The notes: generated by a model from the sequence alone, not told the origin. Positions 15,261 to 24,656 are shown, counted from the first letter of the stretch. The stretch is 64,000 bases of DNA from Exiguobacterium sp. s122 (GCF_018618475.1 NZ_JACSMD010000001.1:1922001-1986000), one strand, 5' to 3'. Program-made: numbers and translations.

Positions 15261-18107
15261 TTATTTACGATCTTTTTGGTATGTGCTCGTGCCGGCAGCA
15301 GCCGAGACGGCGTCACGCGAAATGGCTTCGCGGATGATGCGCGCTTGTTCTTGCTTATGGGCCGTTGGGTTCCCCTCGGCCGGGCTCGAACGACGGCGAC
15401 GGCCGATATAGCGGACGTTCAACCGGTTCGTTGTGACCGCTTCGAGCCGTGGCTCGATATACGTCCAAGCGCCCATGTTCTTCGGCTCTTCTTGGACCCA
15501 AACGATCTCTTTCGCATTCGGGTAGCGACTGACGACTTCACGAATTTCACGGACCGGGAACGGATAAATCTCTTCGACCCGGATGATGTGAAGGAAGTCG
15601 AGCGACTCTTCCGACTTCATCGTCGCTTCTTGCAAATCGATCGCCATCTTCCCTGAACAGAAAACGAGTCGTTCAACTTTATCCGTTTGTTCACCCAAAC
15701 CTGGCTGCTCGACGATCGGACGGAAAGTTCCGTCTGTCAATTCTTCGACCGATGAGGCTGCAAGCGGATGACGAAGCAGGCTCTTCGGTGTCATGATGAT
15801 CATCGGACGGACTTGTTCCGTGCCAAGCATCAATGCTTGGCGACGTAAAATGTGGAAATACTGTGCGGCGGTCGAAAGGTTCGCGACCGTCCAGTTCTTC
15901 TCTCCGGCAAGCGTCAAGTAACGCTCCATCCGGGCACTCGAGTGCTCAGGACCTTGTCCTTCATATCCGTGCGGCAACAGCATGACGAGCCCTGACTTTT
16001 GTCCCCATTTGGCTCGTCCGGCCGAGATAAATTGGTCGAACATGACTTGCGCCGAGTTGGCGAAGTCGCCATATTGCGCTTCCCACAAGACGAGCGTGTC
16101 TTGAGCGAAGACGTTGTACCCGTATTCAAAACCGAGTACCGAGCCTTCCGAGAGCGGGCTGTTGAATACCGAGAATGAAGCGTTCGCTGTCGACAGATGA
16201 TGGAGTGGCGAGAACTTCTTGCCCGTCTCCGCATCGTTCAACATAATGTTCCGCTGGGCGAACGTCCCGCGCTCTGAATCTTGACCGCTCAAGCGAACCG
16301 GTGTGCCATCCGAGATGATGGACGCATAGGCGAGCGTCTCGGCATGACCCCAGTCGACTTTCCCATTCTCCCCGAACGCCTCGCGGCGACGGTCGAGTAC
16401 TTTTTGGAGTTTATGGAACACGCCAAATCCTTCCGGCCATTCGAGCAACTCCTCGTTGATTTGTTTCAAGACGTCTCGTTCCACGCCGGTCTCGACGGAC
16501 GGGAACCCTTTAAAGACGGCTTCCGGCATGACGATGTCAGAATCCTCTTCCTCTGATGGGACGAGGTCACGGGCCGATTTGAGACGGTCTTCAATCGACT
16601 GTTCAATCGTCGCTTTGTCTTCTTTTGTCATCACACCTTCCGCGATGAGCGTATCGGCGTAAACGTGGCGAACCGATTGATGGCCTTTAATCGCTTTATA
16701 GAGGACCGGGTTCGTGTTCATCGGCTCGTCCATCTCGTTATGACCGTAGCGGCGGTACCCGACCAAGTCAACGAGGATATCTTTATGGAACTTGGCACGA
16801 TATTCACTACATAGCTTCGCGACGGCCATACACGCTTCCGGATCGTCCGCATTCACGTGGAAGACTGGAATCTCATAACCTTTGGCGATATCGCTCGCAT
16901 AGCGCGTCGAGCGTGAATCGCTCGGATCGGTCGTGAAGCCGATCGTGTTGTTGGCGATGACGTGGACCGTACCGGCCGTCCGATATCCGTTCAAGTTCGT
17001 CATGTTGAGCGTTTCGGCGACAATCCCTTGGCCTGGGAAAGCCGCGTCTCCGTGAATCAAAATCGAAGCCGCTTTATCATCTTGTTGAACGGCCATCCCT
17101 TTTTTCGAGCGGTCGTCTTGTGCGGCGCGTGTGTAGCCCTCGACGACTGAACCGACGAACTCCAAGTGGCTCGGGTTGTTCGCAAGGTTCAAACGGACTT
17201 CTTTCTTGTCTTCAAGCACTTTCCGGTCGAGCCCAAGGTGATACTTGACGTCGCCTGACCAACCGAAGTTGATGCCGATTGAGCCTTCCGACGGGATGAG
17301 CTCTTTGTTCGGCGCATGTTGGAATTCGGCGAAAATCATCTCGTACGGTTTCCCGAGCACATGGGCGAGCACGTTCAAGCGTCCCCGGTGCGCCATCCCG
17401 ATATTGATATGTTCCGACCCGCTCGAGATGAGTCCCCCGACCATCGCATCAAGAAGCGGAATCATCGAGTCAAGTCCTTCAATGGAGAAGCGTTTTTGAC
17501 CGACGTACGTCTTATGAAGGAACGATTCGAACAATTCGGTCTCCGCGAGTCGCTGGAACAATTCGATTTTTTCGTTTTTTGAAAGTTTCGCTTTGAGTGC
17601 GCCCTGTTCAATCCGACGACGAATCCAGCGCTTCTCTTCCATGTCGTCTAAGTGACGAAGTTCGATCGCGACCGTGTCCGTGTACACGTCAAGCAAGTGA
17701 CGGACGAGTTCGAGCGCACTCGCGCCTTGCTTCGGTACATCTTCCGTCAATAGGTGCGCAGGGATTTGTTTTAAATCCGCTTCTTTCAGCCCATAGTGGT
17801 CAAACGCAAATAAGCCGTGTTCGCGCGGGTGGTCTTTGAGCGGGTAAATGTCAGCCGCTTTATGGCCGAGTGCCCGAATATCATTGACCAGCCGTGTCGC
17901 TGCCACGACTTTCTCCAAATCAAACGATGCGACCGGTGCGTCCGGTACCGCCGTTTCGGGTGCCCCATGCTCGTCGAAGTAGTGACGCGTCTCGGCATCG
18001 ACCGATTCTGGGTCTTCCAAATATTGCTCGTATAATTCAACGATATAGCCTAAGTTTGGACCATAAAATGATTGTAACGCTTCGTGACCGTTCGACGACT
18101 CTCCCAT
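15261..18107 (-). CDS. odhA: 2-oxoglutarate dehydrogenase E1
   Basis: A 948-residue thiamine-diphosphate enzyme, full length for the SucA/OdhA family. The N-terminus (LQSFYGPNLGYIVELYEQYLEDPESVD, described here as the E1 binding motif region) contacts E2. The GDAAFPGQG segment near residue 350 binds ThDP. The C-terminal half carries the transketolase-type pyrimidine and C-terminal domains. It decarboxylates 2-oxoglutarate and succinylates the E2 lipoyl group. The SD AGGGGG lies 9 nt before the ATG. A perfect-consensus cre site lies about 40 nt upstream, so carbon catabolite repression by CcpA is likely. Confidence 0.96.
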   Translation of the reverse strand: MGESSNGHEALQSFYGPNLGYIVELYEQYLEDPESVDAETRHYFDEHGAPETAVPDAPVASFDLEKVVAATRLVNDIRALGHKAADIYPLKDHPREHGLFAFDHYGLKEADLKQIPAHLLTEDVPKQGASALELVRHLLDVYTDTVAIELRHLDDMEEKRWIRRRIEQGALKAKLSKNEKIELFQRLAETELFESFLHKTYVGQKRFSIEGLDSMIPLLDAMVGGLISSGSEHINIGMAHRGRLNVLAHVLGKPYEMIFAEFQHAPNKELIPSEGSIGINFGWSGDVKYHLGLDRKVLEDKKEVRLNLANNPSHLEFVGSVVEGYTRAAQDDRSKKGMAVQQDDKAASILIHGDAAFPGQGIVAETLNMTNLNGYRTAGTVHVIANNTIGFTTDPSDSRSTRYASDIAKGYEIPVFHVNADDPEACMAVAKLCSEYRAKFHKDILVDLVGYRRYGHNEMDEPMNTNPVLYKAIKGHQSVRHVYADTLIAEGVMTKEDKATIEQSIEDRLKSARDLVPSEEEDSDIVMPEAVFKGFPSVETGVERDVLKQINEELLEWPEGFGVFHKLQKVLDRRREAFGENGKVDWGHAETLAYASIISDGTPVRLSGQDSERGTFAQRNIMLNDAETGKKFSPLHHLSTANASFSVFNSPLSEGSVLGFEYGYNVFAQDTLVLWEAQYGDFANSAQVMFDQFISAGRAKWGQKSGLVMLLPHGYEGQGPEHSSARMERYLTLAGEKNWTVANLSTAAQYFHILRRQALMLGTEQVRPMIIMTPKSLLRHPLAASSVEELTDGTFRPIVEQPGLGEQTDKVERLVFCSGKMAIDLQEATMKSEESLDFLHIIRVEEIYPFPVREIREVVSRYPNAKEIVWVQEEPKNMGAWTYIEPRLEAVTTNRLNVRYIGRRRRSSPAEGNPTAHKQEQARIIREAISRDAVSAAAGTSTYQKDRK

Positions 18108-18145
18108 TGAATAAATCCCCCTATCCGTTCCTAAACGCCCTTGTG

Positions 18146-18159
18146 TGTGAACGCTTTCA
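18146..18159 (-). promoter_or_regulatory. cre site (CcpA) at the odhA promoter
   Basis: TGAAAGCGTTCACA on the minus strand matches the cre consensus TGWNANCGNTNWCA at every position. It lies immediately downstream of a -10-like TAAAAT, where CcpA binding would block initiation or elongation. Confidence 0.75.
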
Positions 18160-18444
18160 TTTTAACATTAAGCGCGAAGCAGTTCATCCTTCTGATTCGC
18201 ACTAGATAAAGAGCCAAATCTTGCCTCTTACTCTCCCCTCCATACTACACCTTTCCACCTCGAAAGACCCTTTCAAATTCACAATTCGTCCATACCAATT
18301 CAATAAGTTTTCCTTATCAACAAATTGTGAACCGATGCGTTTGTTTCATTTATTTCAAAAAAAGGTGAAACCTCGTTTCAGCTTATGCCGTAATATAGGT
18401 GTAAGCCAGTTGGTAAATACTCTCAATGAAAGTTAGGTGACATC
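18160..18444. other. Intergenic region between odhA and the ABC exporter
   Basis: AT-rich divergent promoter region. It holds the odhA -10 (TAAAAT on the minus strand) and, for the exporter, a -10-like TAATAT (18391-18396). A perfect inverted repeat TGAAAC-CTC-GTTTCA (18366-18380) lies at the -35 position, where an activator could bind. No convincing ORF or RNA gene is visible. Confidence 0.4.
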
Positions 18445-19383
18445 ATGTTAACCGTGCAAAACGTACACAAAAAGATGGGAAAGACGAACGTGTTGACGAA
18501 CGTCAGCTTCGAAGTCGTGCCAGGGGAAATCTTCGGGTTCCTCGGTCCGAACGGGGCCGGTAAAACGACGACGATTCGCATCATTACCGGCCTCATGCCT
18601 GCGACCCACGGAACGGTGACAGTCGATGGGTTCGACGTCGCGACCGAGCGTCAACAAGCGCTGAGCCGGATTGGCGCCATCGTTGAAAACCCTGCCTTCT
18701 ATCCGTATCTGACCGGACGAGAAAATTTGATTCATGCGATGAATCTGATTCCAGGCATAAAGAAAGTAGATTTGAACGCCCTTGGCGCGCTCGTCGGACT
18801 CGAAACGAAGCTCGATCTAAAAGTAAAACAATACTCGCTCGGCATGAAGCAACGACTCGGGATTGCCCGTGCCCTCCTCCATAATCCGAAGGTCCTCATC
18901 TTAGATGAGCCGACGAACGGACTCGATCCAGCTGGGATCGCCGATTTGCGTCAATACTTACGGCATCTCGCCGACCACCGCGGCATCGCCATTTTAATCT
19001 CGAGCCACCTTTTAAGCGAAATGGAAATGATTACAGACCGTTTCGCCATCATCGACCAAGGTCAAATCAAGTCGGTCCAAGGGGGCGACGGGGAACTGCA
19101 GACGGAAAGCGTCATTTTATGCAAAGTGGACCGGGCTCACATGAACGATGCGCTCGATGTCGCGGCACTCGCCTTCGACGACGTCAAAATCGTTCAACAG
19201 TCGGCAGAGACGTTCATCGTCCCGCGACCAGAGAGCGACATTCCGCATCTATTAAAACAGCTTGTCGACCGTGGCTTGTCCGTCTATCAAATCGGGATGA
19301 AGCACGAGACGCTCGAGGAACAATTCTTAAAAGTAACGAAAAAAGAAGGAGGCACGAACAATGCGTTCATTACTAGCCAATGA
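18445..19383 (+). CDS. ABC transporter ATP-binding protein (BcrA-like)
   Basis: A 312-residue single-domain ATPase. Walker A GPNGAGKTT is at residues 34-42, signature YSLGMKQRLGIA is near 130, and Walker B VLILDEPTNGLDP is near 150. A C-terminal extension of about 90 residues is typical of the bacitracin/lantibiotic-export (BcrA) subfamily. It energises the permease encoded next, whose start overlaps its 3' end by 23 nt. The SD AGGTGA precedes the ATG by 4 nt. The substrate is unknown. Confidence 0.88.
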   Translation: MLTVQNVHKKMGKTNVLTNVSFEVVPGEIFGFLGPNGAGKTTTIRIITGLMPATHGTVTVDGFDVATERQQALSRIGAIVENPAFYPYLTGRENLIHAMNLIPGIKKVDLNALGALVGLETKLDLKVKQYSLGMKQRLGIARALLHNPKVLILDEPTNGLDPAGIADLRQYLRHLADHRGIAILISSHLLSEMEMITDRFAIIDQGQIKSVQGGDGELQTESVILCKVDRAHMNDALDVAALAFDDVKIVQQSAETFIVPRPESDIPHLLKQLVDRGLSVYQIGMKHETLEEQFLKVTKKEGGTNNAFITSQ

Positions 19384-20089
19384 ATTTATGAAGTGGCGGC
19401 GAACGATTAAGCCACTCATCGCCCTTGGTATGTACACGGCGATTATCCTATTGACGTATTTCTTCGTTCGGGCAGACGGGGACGCCGCAACCTTCGTCAA
19501 CTTCGCCGCGATGGCCGCGATGACGTTCCTTGGCATCTTTACGATCGTCTTTACGGCCGAGATGATCGGGAATGAGCTAAAGTACGACACGTTGAAACAT
19601 TTGTTGATGAGTCCGTATTCACGTGATCGGATTCTCCTATCAAAACTTTTGGCGGCTCTCCTCATCATGCTCGCCCAGTTCGTCTTCATCCTAGCCGTGA
19701 CGTACGGTCTCGCCCTCACGCTCGATGGGAACTTGACGTTCGAACAGTTCCGCAACTTGTTGCTCAGCGTGTCGAGCGGCGTGTTCGTCATCTTCTTGAC
19801 GCTCATGTTCTCGGTCGTCTTCAAATCGACTGGTGTCGTTATCGGCTTCACCGTGCTCGCGAACTTCCTGTCGACGATGATTGGCGGCCTTCTCATCACA
19901 TGGAAACCAGCCATCGCCAAATGGATTGTCTTCTTGCATACGGACTTATCTGTCTATTACCAAAGTCCCGGCTTCATGGAGACGATGGACGTGACGATTT
20001 GGTTCTCTGCCCTTTACGTCTTGATTCACATCGTCGCCTTCTACATCATCACGGCGTTCATGTTCCGGAGTAAAACGTTCGCCGAATAA
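19361..20089 (+). CDS. ABC transporter permease (ABC-2 type)
   Basis: A 242-residue membrane protein with six predicted helices, of the ABC-2/BcrB-like permease family. It starts inside the end of the ATPase gene, with GAAGGAGG 7 nt upstream of the ATG. The segment ELKYDTLKHLLMSPYSRDRILLSK (about residues 66-89), between helices 2 and 3, is the expected coupling region. Together with the ATPase it forms a dimeric exporter of unknown substrate, possibly a peptide antibiotic. Confidence 0.82.
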   Translation: MRSLLANEFMKWRRTIKPLIALGMYTAIILLTYFFVRADGDAATFVNFAAMAAMTFLGIFTIVFTAEMIGNELKYDTLKHLLMSPYSRDRILLSKLLAALLIMLAQFVFILAVTYGLALTLDGNLTFEQFRNLLLSVSSGVFVIFLTLMFSVVFKSTGVVIGFTVLANFLSTMIGGLLITWKPAIAKWIVFLHTDLSVYYQSPGFMETMDVTIWFSALYVLIHIVAFYIITAFMFRSKTFAE

Positions 20090-20155
20090 CGGTTAAGCGG
20101 TCGGATGAAGTGGTACTTCCTACTAGAGAGTGATTTCTAAGGAGGAGGGACCTGT

Positions 20156-20704
20156 ATGTCGAAAACCGCTTTACTCATCATTGATATGTTCAATGACTTT
20201 GACTTCGAGGGAGGCGACGATTTACTCCGGAACACGGAACCGATCGTCGAACCGATTTTACAGTTAAAACGTCACTTTAAAGACAATGACTTACCGGTCA
20301 TCTACTGTAACGACAACTTCGGACAGTGGAAAGATAGTACGGAGGACATCGTCCGTCACGTCGAATCATCGAACGGTCGTGAGATTGCAAAGCGCATCGC
20401 GCCGAAAGATAAAGAATATTTCATCATCAAACCACGACATTCCGCCTTTTACGGGACGCAGCTCGATATTTTACTCCGTCAACTCGACGTCAAAAATTTG
20501 GTGATGACCGGGGTCGCATCGGATATTTGCATCTTGTTCTCAGCGAACGATGGCTACATGCGAGAGTATGAGCTCCACGTACCGCGCGATTGTGTCGCCG
20601 CCGAGACCGACAAGCGGAACGAGAGTGCATTGACCGTCATTCATGAGACGCTTGGCATTCCAATCGATGCAGCCGACGTATATATTAAACAGACGAATTC
20701 GTGA
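20156..20704 (+). CDS. Isochorismatase-family cysteine hydrolase
   Basis: A 182-residue protein with the family's catalytic triad: D10 (LLIIDMFNDF), K92 (IIKPRHSAF) and C125 (GVASDICILF), the last preceded by the usual cis-peptide VAS. Family members hydrolyse amides or isochorismate (nicotinamidase-like proteins); the substrate here is unclear. The SD AAGGAGGAGGG lies upstream of the ATG. It is followed by a strong terminator. Confidence 0.88.
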   Translation: MSKTALLIIDMFNDFDFEGGDDLLRNTEPIVEPILQLKRHFKDNDLPVIYCNDNFGQWKDSTEDIVRHVESSNGREIAKRIAPKDKEYFIIKPRHSAFYGTQLDILLRQLDVKNLVMTGVASDICILFSANDGYMREYELHVPRDCVAAETDKRNESALTVIHETLGIPIDAADVYIKQTNS

Positions 20705-20758
20705 CAAAAGCCTCTGATTGTTGGACACACAATCCCAACATTTCAGAGGCTTTTTTGG
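20704..20758 (+). terminator. Terminator after the cysteine hydrolase gene
   Basis: AAAAGCCTCTGA / TCAGAGGCTTTTTT stem with an inner TGTTGG/CCAACA helix. Confidence 0.85.
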
Positions 20759-20810
20759 TTTATTTTCAGCTATGCTAACTATATGAAGAACTGAAGAAGG
20801 ATGTGACAAG

Positions 20811-21005
20811 ATGTATCTCACGATTGGATTATCGCTCCTCGTCTGCCTGATCGCTCTCGTCTTTACAATTATGGTCGGGCTCGGGAAAGACAAGTCAGCG
20901 TATAGTCAGAAAAAGAGTTGGTCGATGGTTTCCTGGATTTATATCATCTTATTGCCGCTCTCGTTTTTCGGGCTCGGTCTACTCTACTATTTCATCACCC
21001 GATGA
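20811..21005 (+). CDS. Small two-helix membrane protein, unknown
   Basis: Sixty-four residues with two predicted helices (about 3-23 and 39-60) separated by a polar KDKSAYSQKKS loop. The SD AAGGATGTGA precedes the ATG, and a hairpin terminator overlaps the end of the gene, so it is probably a real monocistronic gene. I do not recognise a family. Confidence 0.6.
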   Translation: MYLTIGLSLLVCLIALVFTIMVGLGKDKSAYSQKKSWSMVSWIYIILLPLSFFGLGLLYYFITR

Positions 21006-21027
21006 CCTATTCATCGGGCTTTTTGTT
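20999..21027 (+). terminator. Terminator after the small membrane protein
   Basis: CCGATGA / TCATCGG stem with a short loop and a T-rich tail. Confidence 0.75.
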
Positions 21028-21031
21028 TTCG

Positions 21032-21640
21032 TCACTTTATCGCGACCGCAATCCCAAACGGATAATGCCGGCTCGGGCGTTTTGGTTCCACGAGGACACC
21101 TCGTTGATAGTAGTAGTCGATAGATGTGAACGGTTCGAACAGCGCCTCGAATTCTGTCTCCGTGAACTGATGGGCGTGAAACGGTTCATTTGTTGGCTGA
21201 CCGACGCCTTGGCCGAACGGGGTCGACAAGACGAGCGTCCCGCCCGGTTTTAACAAGCCCCATACGTTTTCCATAAAACATTCAAAATCCGTGATGTGCT
21301 CGATCGTCTCAAAACTGACGATGCAGTCGAATTGGCCGAGCCGCTCCGGTAGCGTCCGGTCGAGCACGTCCCCGACGACATAGGTGACGTTCGGATGATG
21401 ATACCGCCCTCTCGCGTAGGCAATCGAAGTCTCGGACACGTCGACCCCGACGACTTCCGTCACGGTCCCTTTCAACGTTTTCGCAATCAATTGGCCGCCG
21501 TAGCCGCTCCCGGTCGCGAAGTCGAGTACCCGTCCGTTCAAATATAATAATGAAAATTGATAGCGGGCAATGTGTTCGAGCAACATCCCGTTCATCGGAT
21601 TCATCTGATCCGGGATGACCCGTTCTCCCGTATACTCCAT
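21032..21640 (-). CDS. Class I SAM-dependent methyltransferase
   Basis: About 202 residues. Motif I is VLDFATGSGYGG (near residue 40), the acidic strand 2 end is VVGVDVSETSI, and motif IV-like FDCIVSFETIEH and LLKPGGTLVLSTP follow. This is the architecture of small-molecule methyltransferases of the UbiE/Methyltransf_11 type. The N-terminus MEYTGERVIPD recurs in methyltransferases linked to glycan or cell-envelope genes. The start is ambiguous: ATG at 21640 or GTG three codons upstream, which is very close to the AGGAG. The substrate is unknown. Confidence 0.82.
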   Translation of the reverse strand: MEYTGERVIPDQMNPMNGMLLEHIARYQFSLLYLNGRVLDFATGSGYGGQLIAKTLKGTVTEVVGVDVSETSIAYARGRYHHPNVTYVVGDVLDRTLPERLGQFDCIVSFETIEHITDFECFMENVWGLLKPGGTLVLSTPFGQGVGQPTNEPFHAHQFTETEFEALFEPFTSIDYYYQRGVLVEPKRPSRHYPFGIAVAIK

Positions 21641-21705
21641 TCGCTTCACTCTCTCCTGTTATGACTCCTGCCATCTTACCACGTTCGTTCCTGATTGAAG
21701 ACAAC

Positions 21706-21737
21706 AAAAAAAGAGAGAAGGGACTCTCTCTTTTTAT
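21706..21737. terminator. Terminator of the LTA synthase gene
   Basis: AAAAAGAGAG / CTCTCTCTTTTT stem around AAGGGA; the A- and T-runs on the two sides could serve both strands. Confidence 0.65.
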
Positions 21738-23647
21738 CATTCATTCGGTTCTTTGAAACGAAGTAAATCGGAGTAGATAATCGAATCGTTCATCTCGAGC
21801 ACGCGATTCGCCTCTTCTTCGAGTAGGTCACACGCTTCCGGGTCGGCTGCGAGTTCACCCGTCTCCGCTTCATAACACATCGACTGGGTAAAGACGTGAT
21901 CGTTTGTAATCATCGTCCCGTCTCGGAAAATGGCGCGGTCATTTCGTTCCGGTGCGAACAAGTCGTTCCCGAAACCGATTTGGTCTGACGTATCAATCCC
22001 GAGCAGATGTTGAATCGTCGGGTTCATGTCGATCTGACTTCCGATTCCGTCATGGACGACCCCTTCTTCTTGTCCCGGTAAGTGAATCGCGAACGGCACT
22101 TGCTGTAACTTCGCGACGTCATAAGGGGTGATTTCATCTTTCCCAAGAAGGTCGGCCATCGCAGCGTTATGGTTCGTCGAGATCCCGTTATGATCGCCAT
22201 AGACGATAAAGATCGTATCTTCCCACATCCCGTTCGCTTTCAACTCGTCGATGAACAAGCCGAGCGCATAGTCCTGATAGGCGAGTGCCTGCGGGAAGTT
22301 GTTGAGCGTCGTCGAGTTCGTTTCGAATTTCGGTACAAGCTCATGCTCTTCGCTTGGCATCGTGAACGGGAAATGGTTCGTGAGCGTGATGAACTTCGCG
22401 AAGTACGGCTCCGGAAGTTCCTCAAGCATCGGCACCGATTGTAAGAAGAACTCATCGTCGAGCAGTCCCCACTCCGTCATATCGGCCGGGTCGCCTAAGT
22501 CGTAATAGTCTTGATCGTAGAACGAGTCGACGCCGATGTTGGCATACATTTGGTCACGGTTCCAGAACGATTTGTTGTTCGCATGGAACACGGCCGAGTG
22601 ATAGTCCGCCTGCTTGATCCGTTCCGTCAACGCATCGTACTCATTGTCTGCATTCGTGAAGTAGACGCCACCGCGCGGCAATCCGAAGAGCGAATTGTCG
22701 AGGGCGAACTCCGAGTCCGACGTCTTCCCTTGACCGGTCGTATGATAGAAGTTCGGCCAGAAGTGCGACTCTTCAATGAGTTTGTTCAAGTTTGGCGTGA
22801 TGTACTCGCCGTTTGGTGCTTTCATGTGGTTCGTGAAGTTCTGGGCCGACTCGAACGAGACGGCAATCACATTCTTCCCTCGATACTTCCCGAACAGCTC
22901 CGGGTCCGGCGCGGCATAGTTTTGGCGGGTGTACTGTTCGACTTCCGCCAACTCCGAACCGTCCGCCATCGCTTTTTGCGCCGACGTCTTCGTTTGGAGC
23001 ATCGCGTCATACACGTGGAAGTTAAACGTCCCGAGGTTTTTGACGAGAAGCTCACGGTCGAACGAACGTGTCAAGAGCTCGGGACGTTCCGTCTCAGCGA
23101 GTGCCAAGTTGAATCCGAACATGGCCGCGGCCGCCACGAACGTCGCGATGACGCGTTTCCGTGACGACTTCCCCGTCTCATTCAGCTTCCAAAGCAAGAA
23201 CGGCAAGACGAGCAAGTCACCGACGATGAGCAAGTCTTTCCACTGGAGCAGTGACAGGAACGACGACGACAACGTCTCCATGTTCGACGATTGGAACAAG
23301 ACCGGTACGGTCAAGAAATCCGTGAACTCCCGGTAATACGTCGTATCGGCGAACAAGATGAGCGACGAGACCGCGTAGAGGATGTAGAGGGCCCACTTGC
23401 GCTTGTTTCCGCTGAAGAAGAAGCTGAACGCGAACAAGAACAGCGTCGAGCTGAGCGGATTGATGAGCAAGATGAACGACTGCATCCCGTTATCAATCGG
23501 GATGTTGAAAAAGAATTGATACGCGATGGTCGACTTCGTCCACAACAATAACGTGAACAGCCAGAACAAACGATGTGTCCGGAACGAGTTCGCTGCCGCC
23601 TGACGGAACCGTTCCATTTTTCCTTTCGGTTGATTCAAAGGATTCAT
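21737..23647 (-). CDS. ltaS: Lipoteichoic acid synthase family protein
   Basis: A 636-residue protein with five N-terminal membrane helices (to about residue 185) and an extracellular sulfatase-fold domain. The catalytic threonine T309 lies in GQGKTSDSEFAL, metal ligand E266 in VSFESAQNF, and YGDHNG supplies the D and H ligands. LtaS polymerises glycerol-phosphate from phosphatidylglycerol onto a glycolipid anchor at the outer face of the membrane. Length and motifs match LtaS/YflE/YfnI, and which paralogue this is cannot be told. The ATG at 23647 was chosen for its AAGGAG 11 nt upstream; a GTG four codons earlier overlaps it. The promoter spacer holds a perfect palindrome. Confidence 0.92.
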   Translation of the reverse strand: MNPLNQPKGKMERFRQAAANSFRTHRLFWLFTLLLWTKSTIAYQFFFNIPIDNGMQSFILLINPLSSTLFLFAFSFFFSGNKRKWALYILYAVSSLILFADTTYYREFTDFLTVPVLFQSSNMETLSSSFLSLLQWKDLLIVGDLLVLPFLLWKLNETGKSSRKRVIATFVAAAAMFGFNLALAETERPELLTRSFDRELLVKNLGTFNFHVYDAMLQTKTSAQKAMADGSELAEVEQYTRQNYAAPDPELFGKYRGKNVIAVSFESAQNFTNHMKAPNGEYITPNLNKLIEESHFWPNFYHTTGQGKTSDSEFALDNSLFGLPRGGVYFTNADNEYDALTERIKQADYHSAVFHANNKSFWNRDQMYANIGVDSFYDQDYYDLGDPADMTEWGLLDDEFFLQSVPMLEELPEPYFAKFITLTNHFPFTMPSEEHELVPKFETNSTTLNNFPQALAYQDYALGLFIDELKANGMWEDTIFIVYGDHNGISTNHNAAMADLLGKDEITPYDVAKLQQVPFAIHLPGQEEGVVHDGIGSQIDMNPTIQHLLGIDTSDQIGFGNDLFAPERNDRAIFRDGTMITNDHVFTQSMCYEAETGELAADPEACDLLEEEANRVLEMNDSIIYSDLLRFKEPNE

Positions 23648-23688
23648 GACATGTAACACTCCTTACTTAACAATAAAATTTAAATCAA

Positions 23689-23704
23689 ATCGTGCAAGCA
23701 CGAT
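23689..23704 (-). promoter_or_regulatory. Hairpin in the ltaS 5' leader
   Basis: Perfect inverted repeat ATCGTGC-AA-GCACGAT in the transcribed leader, about 45 nt before the start codon; it may be an RNA hairpin or a second operator. Confidence 0.4.
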
Positions 23705-23728
23705 GAACGGACATAATGTATGAATCGT

Positions 23729-23757
23729 ATTTTAACGTTCTTGTGAACGTAAATCAA
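23729..23757 (-). promoter_or_regulatory. ltaS promoter with palindrome in the spacer
   Basis: On the minus strand, TTGATT (23752-23757) and TAAAAT (23729-23734) are 17 nt apart. The perfect inverted repeat ACGTTC-4-GAACGT (23735-23750) fills the spacer, a classic repressor position. The regulator is unknown. Confidence 0.5.
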
Positions 23758-23840
23758 CCGAAGGGACTGTGTGAAATCGTTGTACATTAACGACATATTT
23801 GTGAAAAATACGATCGACTAAAATTAATCGTTTAGCGTCT

Positions 23841-24620
23841 TCATCCGATGAGATCGAGCCAAATCTTAACCGTGCTCGCTAATATAAGGAGCCCTAAGAT
23901 GAGTTGAAGCGACTTCGTTTTCATGTTCTTTCCGACGTTCGCTCCAATCGGCGCAGCCATTAAACTGGCGACGATCATGATGATAGCCGGTTCCCACACG
24001 ATTTGATCCGTAATGATTTTTCCAGTCGTCGACCCGATCGACGAGATGAACGTAATCGCTAGCGAGCTCGCAATCGCCATCTTCGTTGGGATGCGCAAGA
24101 CGACGAGCATAATCGGCATCAATATGAAGGCACCGGCGGCCCCGACGATGCCTGAAGCGATTCCGACGATAAACGCCGACCCGGCCGCGATAACTTTGTT
24201 GAATGTCACTTCGTCGAGTGGTAAATCTTCGACATTCTTCTTCGGCATGAACATCATCACGGTCGCGATTGTCGCGAGTACGGCATAGACGACGTTAATC
24301 AGGTTTTCTGATAAGAGCGTCGAACCATATCCGCCGATAAAGCTCCCAATCAGGACAGATACACCCATGAAGAGAATCAATTGTCTATTTAAATAGCCGC
24401 CCTTTCGATACGCATAAATGCCTCCGATCGTAGCGAAGAATACGTGTATTGCGCTAATTCCAGACACTTCATGCGCACTGAACGCCGCAAATCCGAGGAT
24501 CGGCGGAATGTATAACAACATGGGATATTTGATAATCGAACCTCCGATGCCGACCATCCCTGAGATGAATGACCCGATGAATCCGATGAAAAAGATTGTG
24601 ATGATAAACCCTAGCTCCAT
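23841..24620 (-). CDS. Sulfite/sulfur exporter, TauE/SafE family
   Basis: A 259-residue protein with about eight predicted helices. It has the family's GMVGIGGSIIKYPMLL motif in helix 1 and a second-half repeat (SGIVGAAGAFILMPIM). TauE/SafE proteins export sulfite, sulfoacetate or related sulfur species. GGAGG lies 7 nt before the ATG. It follows a membrane rhodanese gene by 36 nt in the same direction, both behind the CsoR/CstR-like operator, as in staphylococcal cst loci. A role in exporting sulfite or thiosulfate made from persulfide is likely. Confidence 0.87.
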   Translation of the reverse strand: MELGFIITIFFIGFIGSFISGMVGIGGSIIKYPMLLYIPPILGFAAFSAHEVSGISAIHVFFATIGGIYAYRKGGYLNRQLILFMGVSVLIGSFIGGYGSTLLSENLINVVYAVLATIATVMMFMPKKNVEDLPLDEVTFNKVIAAGSAFIVGIASGIVGAAGAFILMPIMLVVLRIPTKMAIASSLAITFISSIGSTTGKIITDQIVWEPAIIMIVASLMAAPIGANVGKNMKTKSLQLILGLLILASTVKIWLDLIG

Positions 24621-24656
24621 AAAAACTCCTCCAATTCCTTATGGACGCGGTACGTC

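Noticed and set aside
22511-23164. 217-codon ORF antisense to ltaS
   Set aside because: Arg/Val-rich shadow of a strongly coding gene; no SD and no family.
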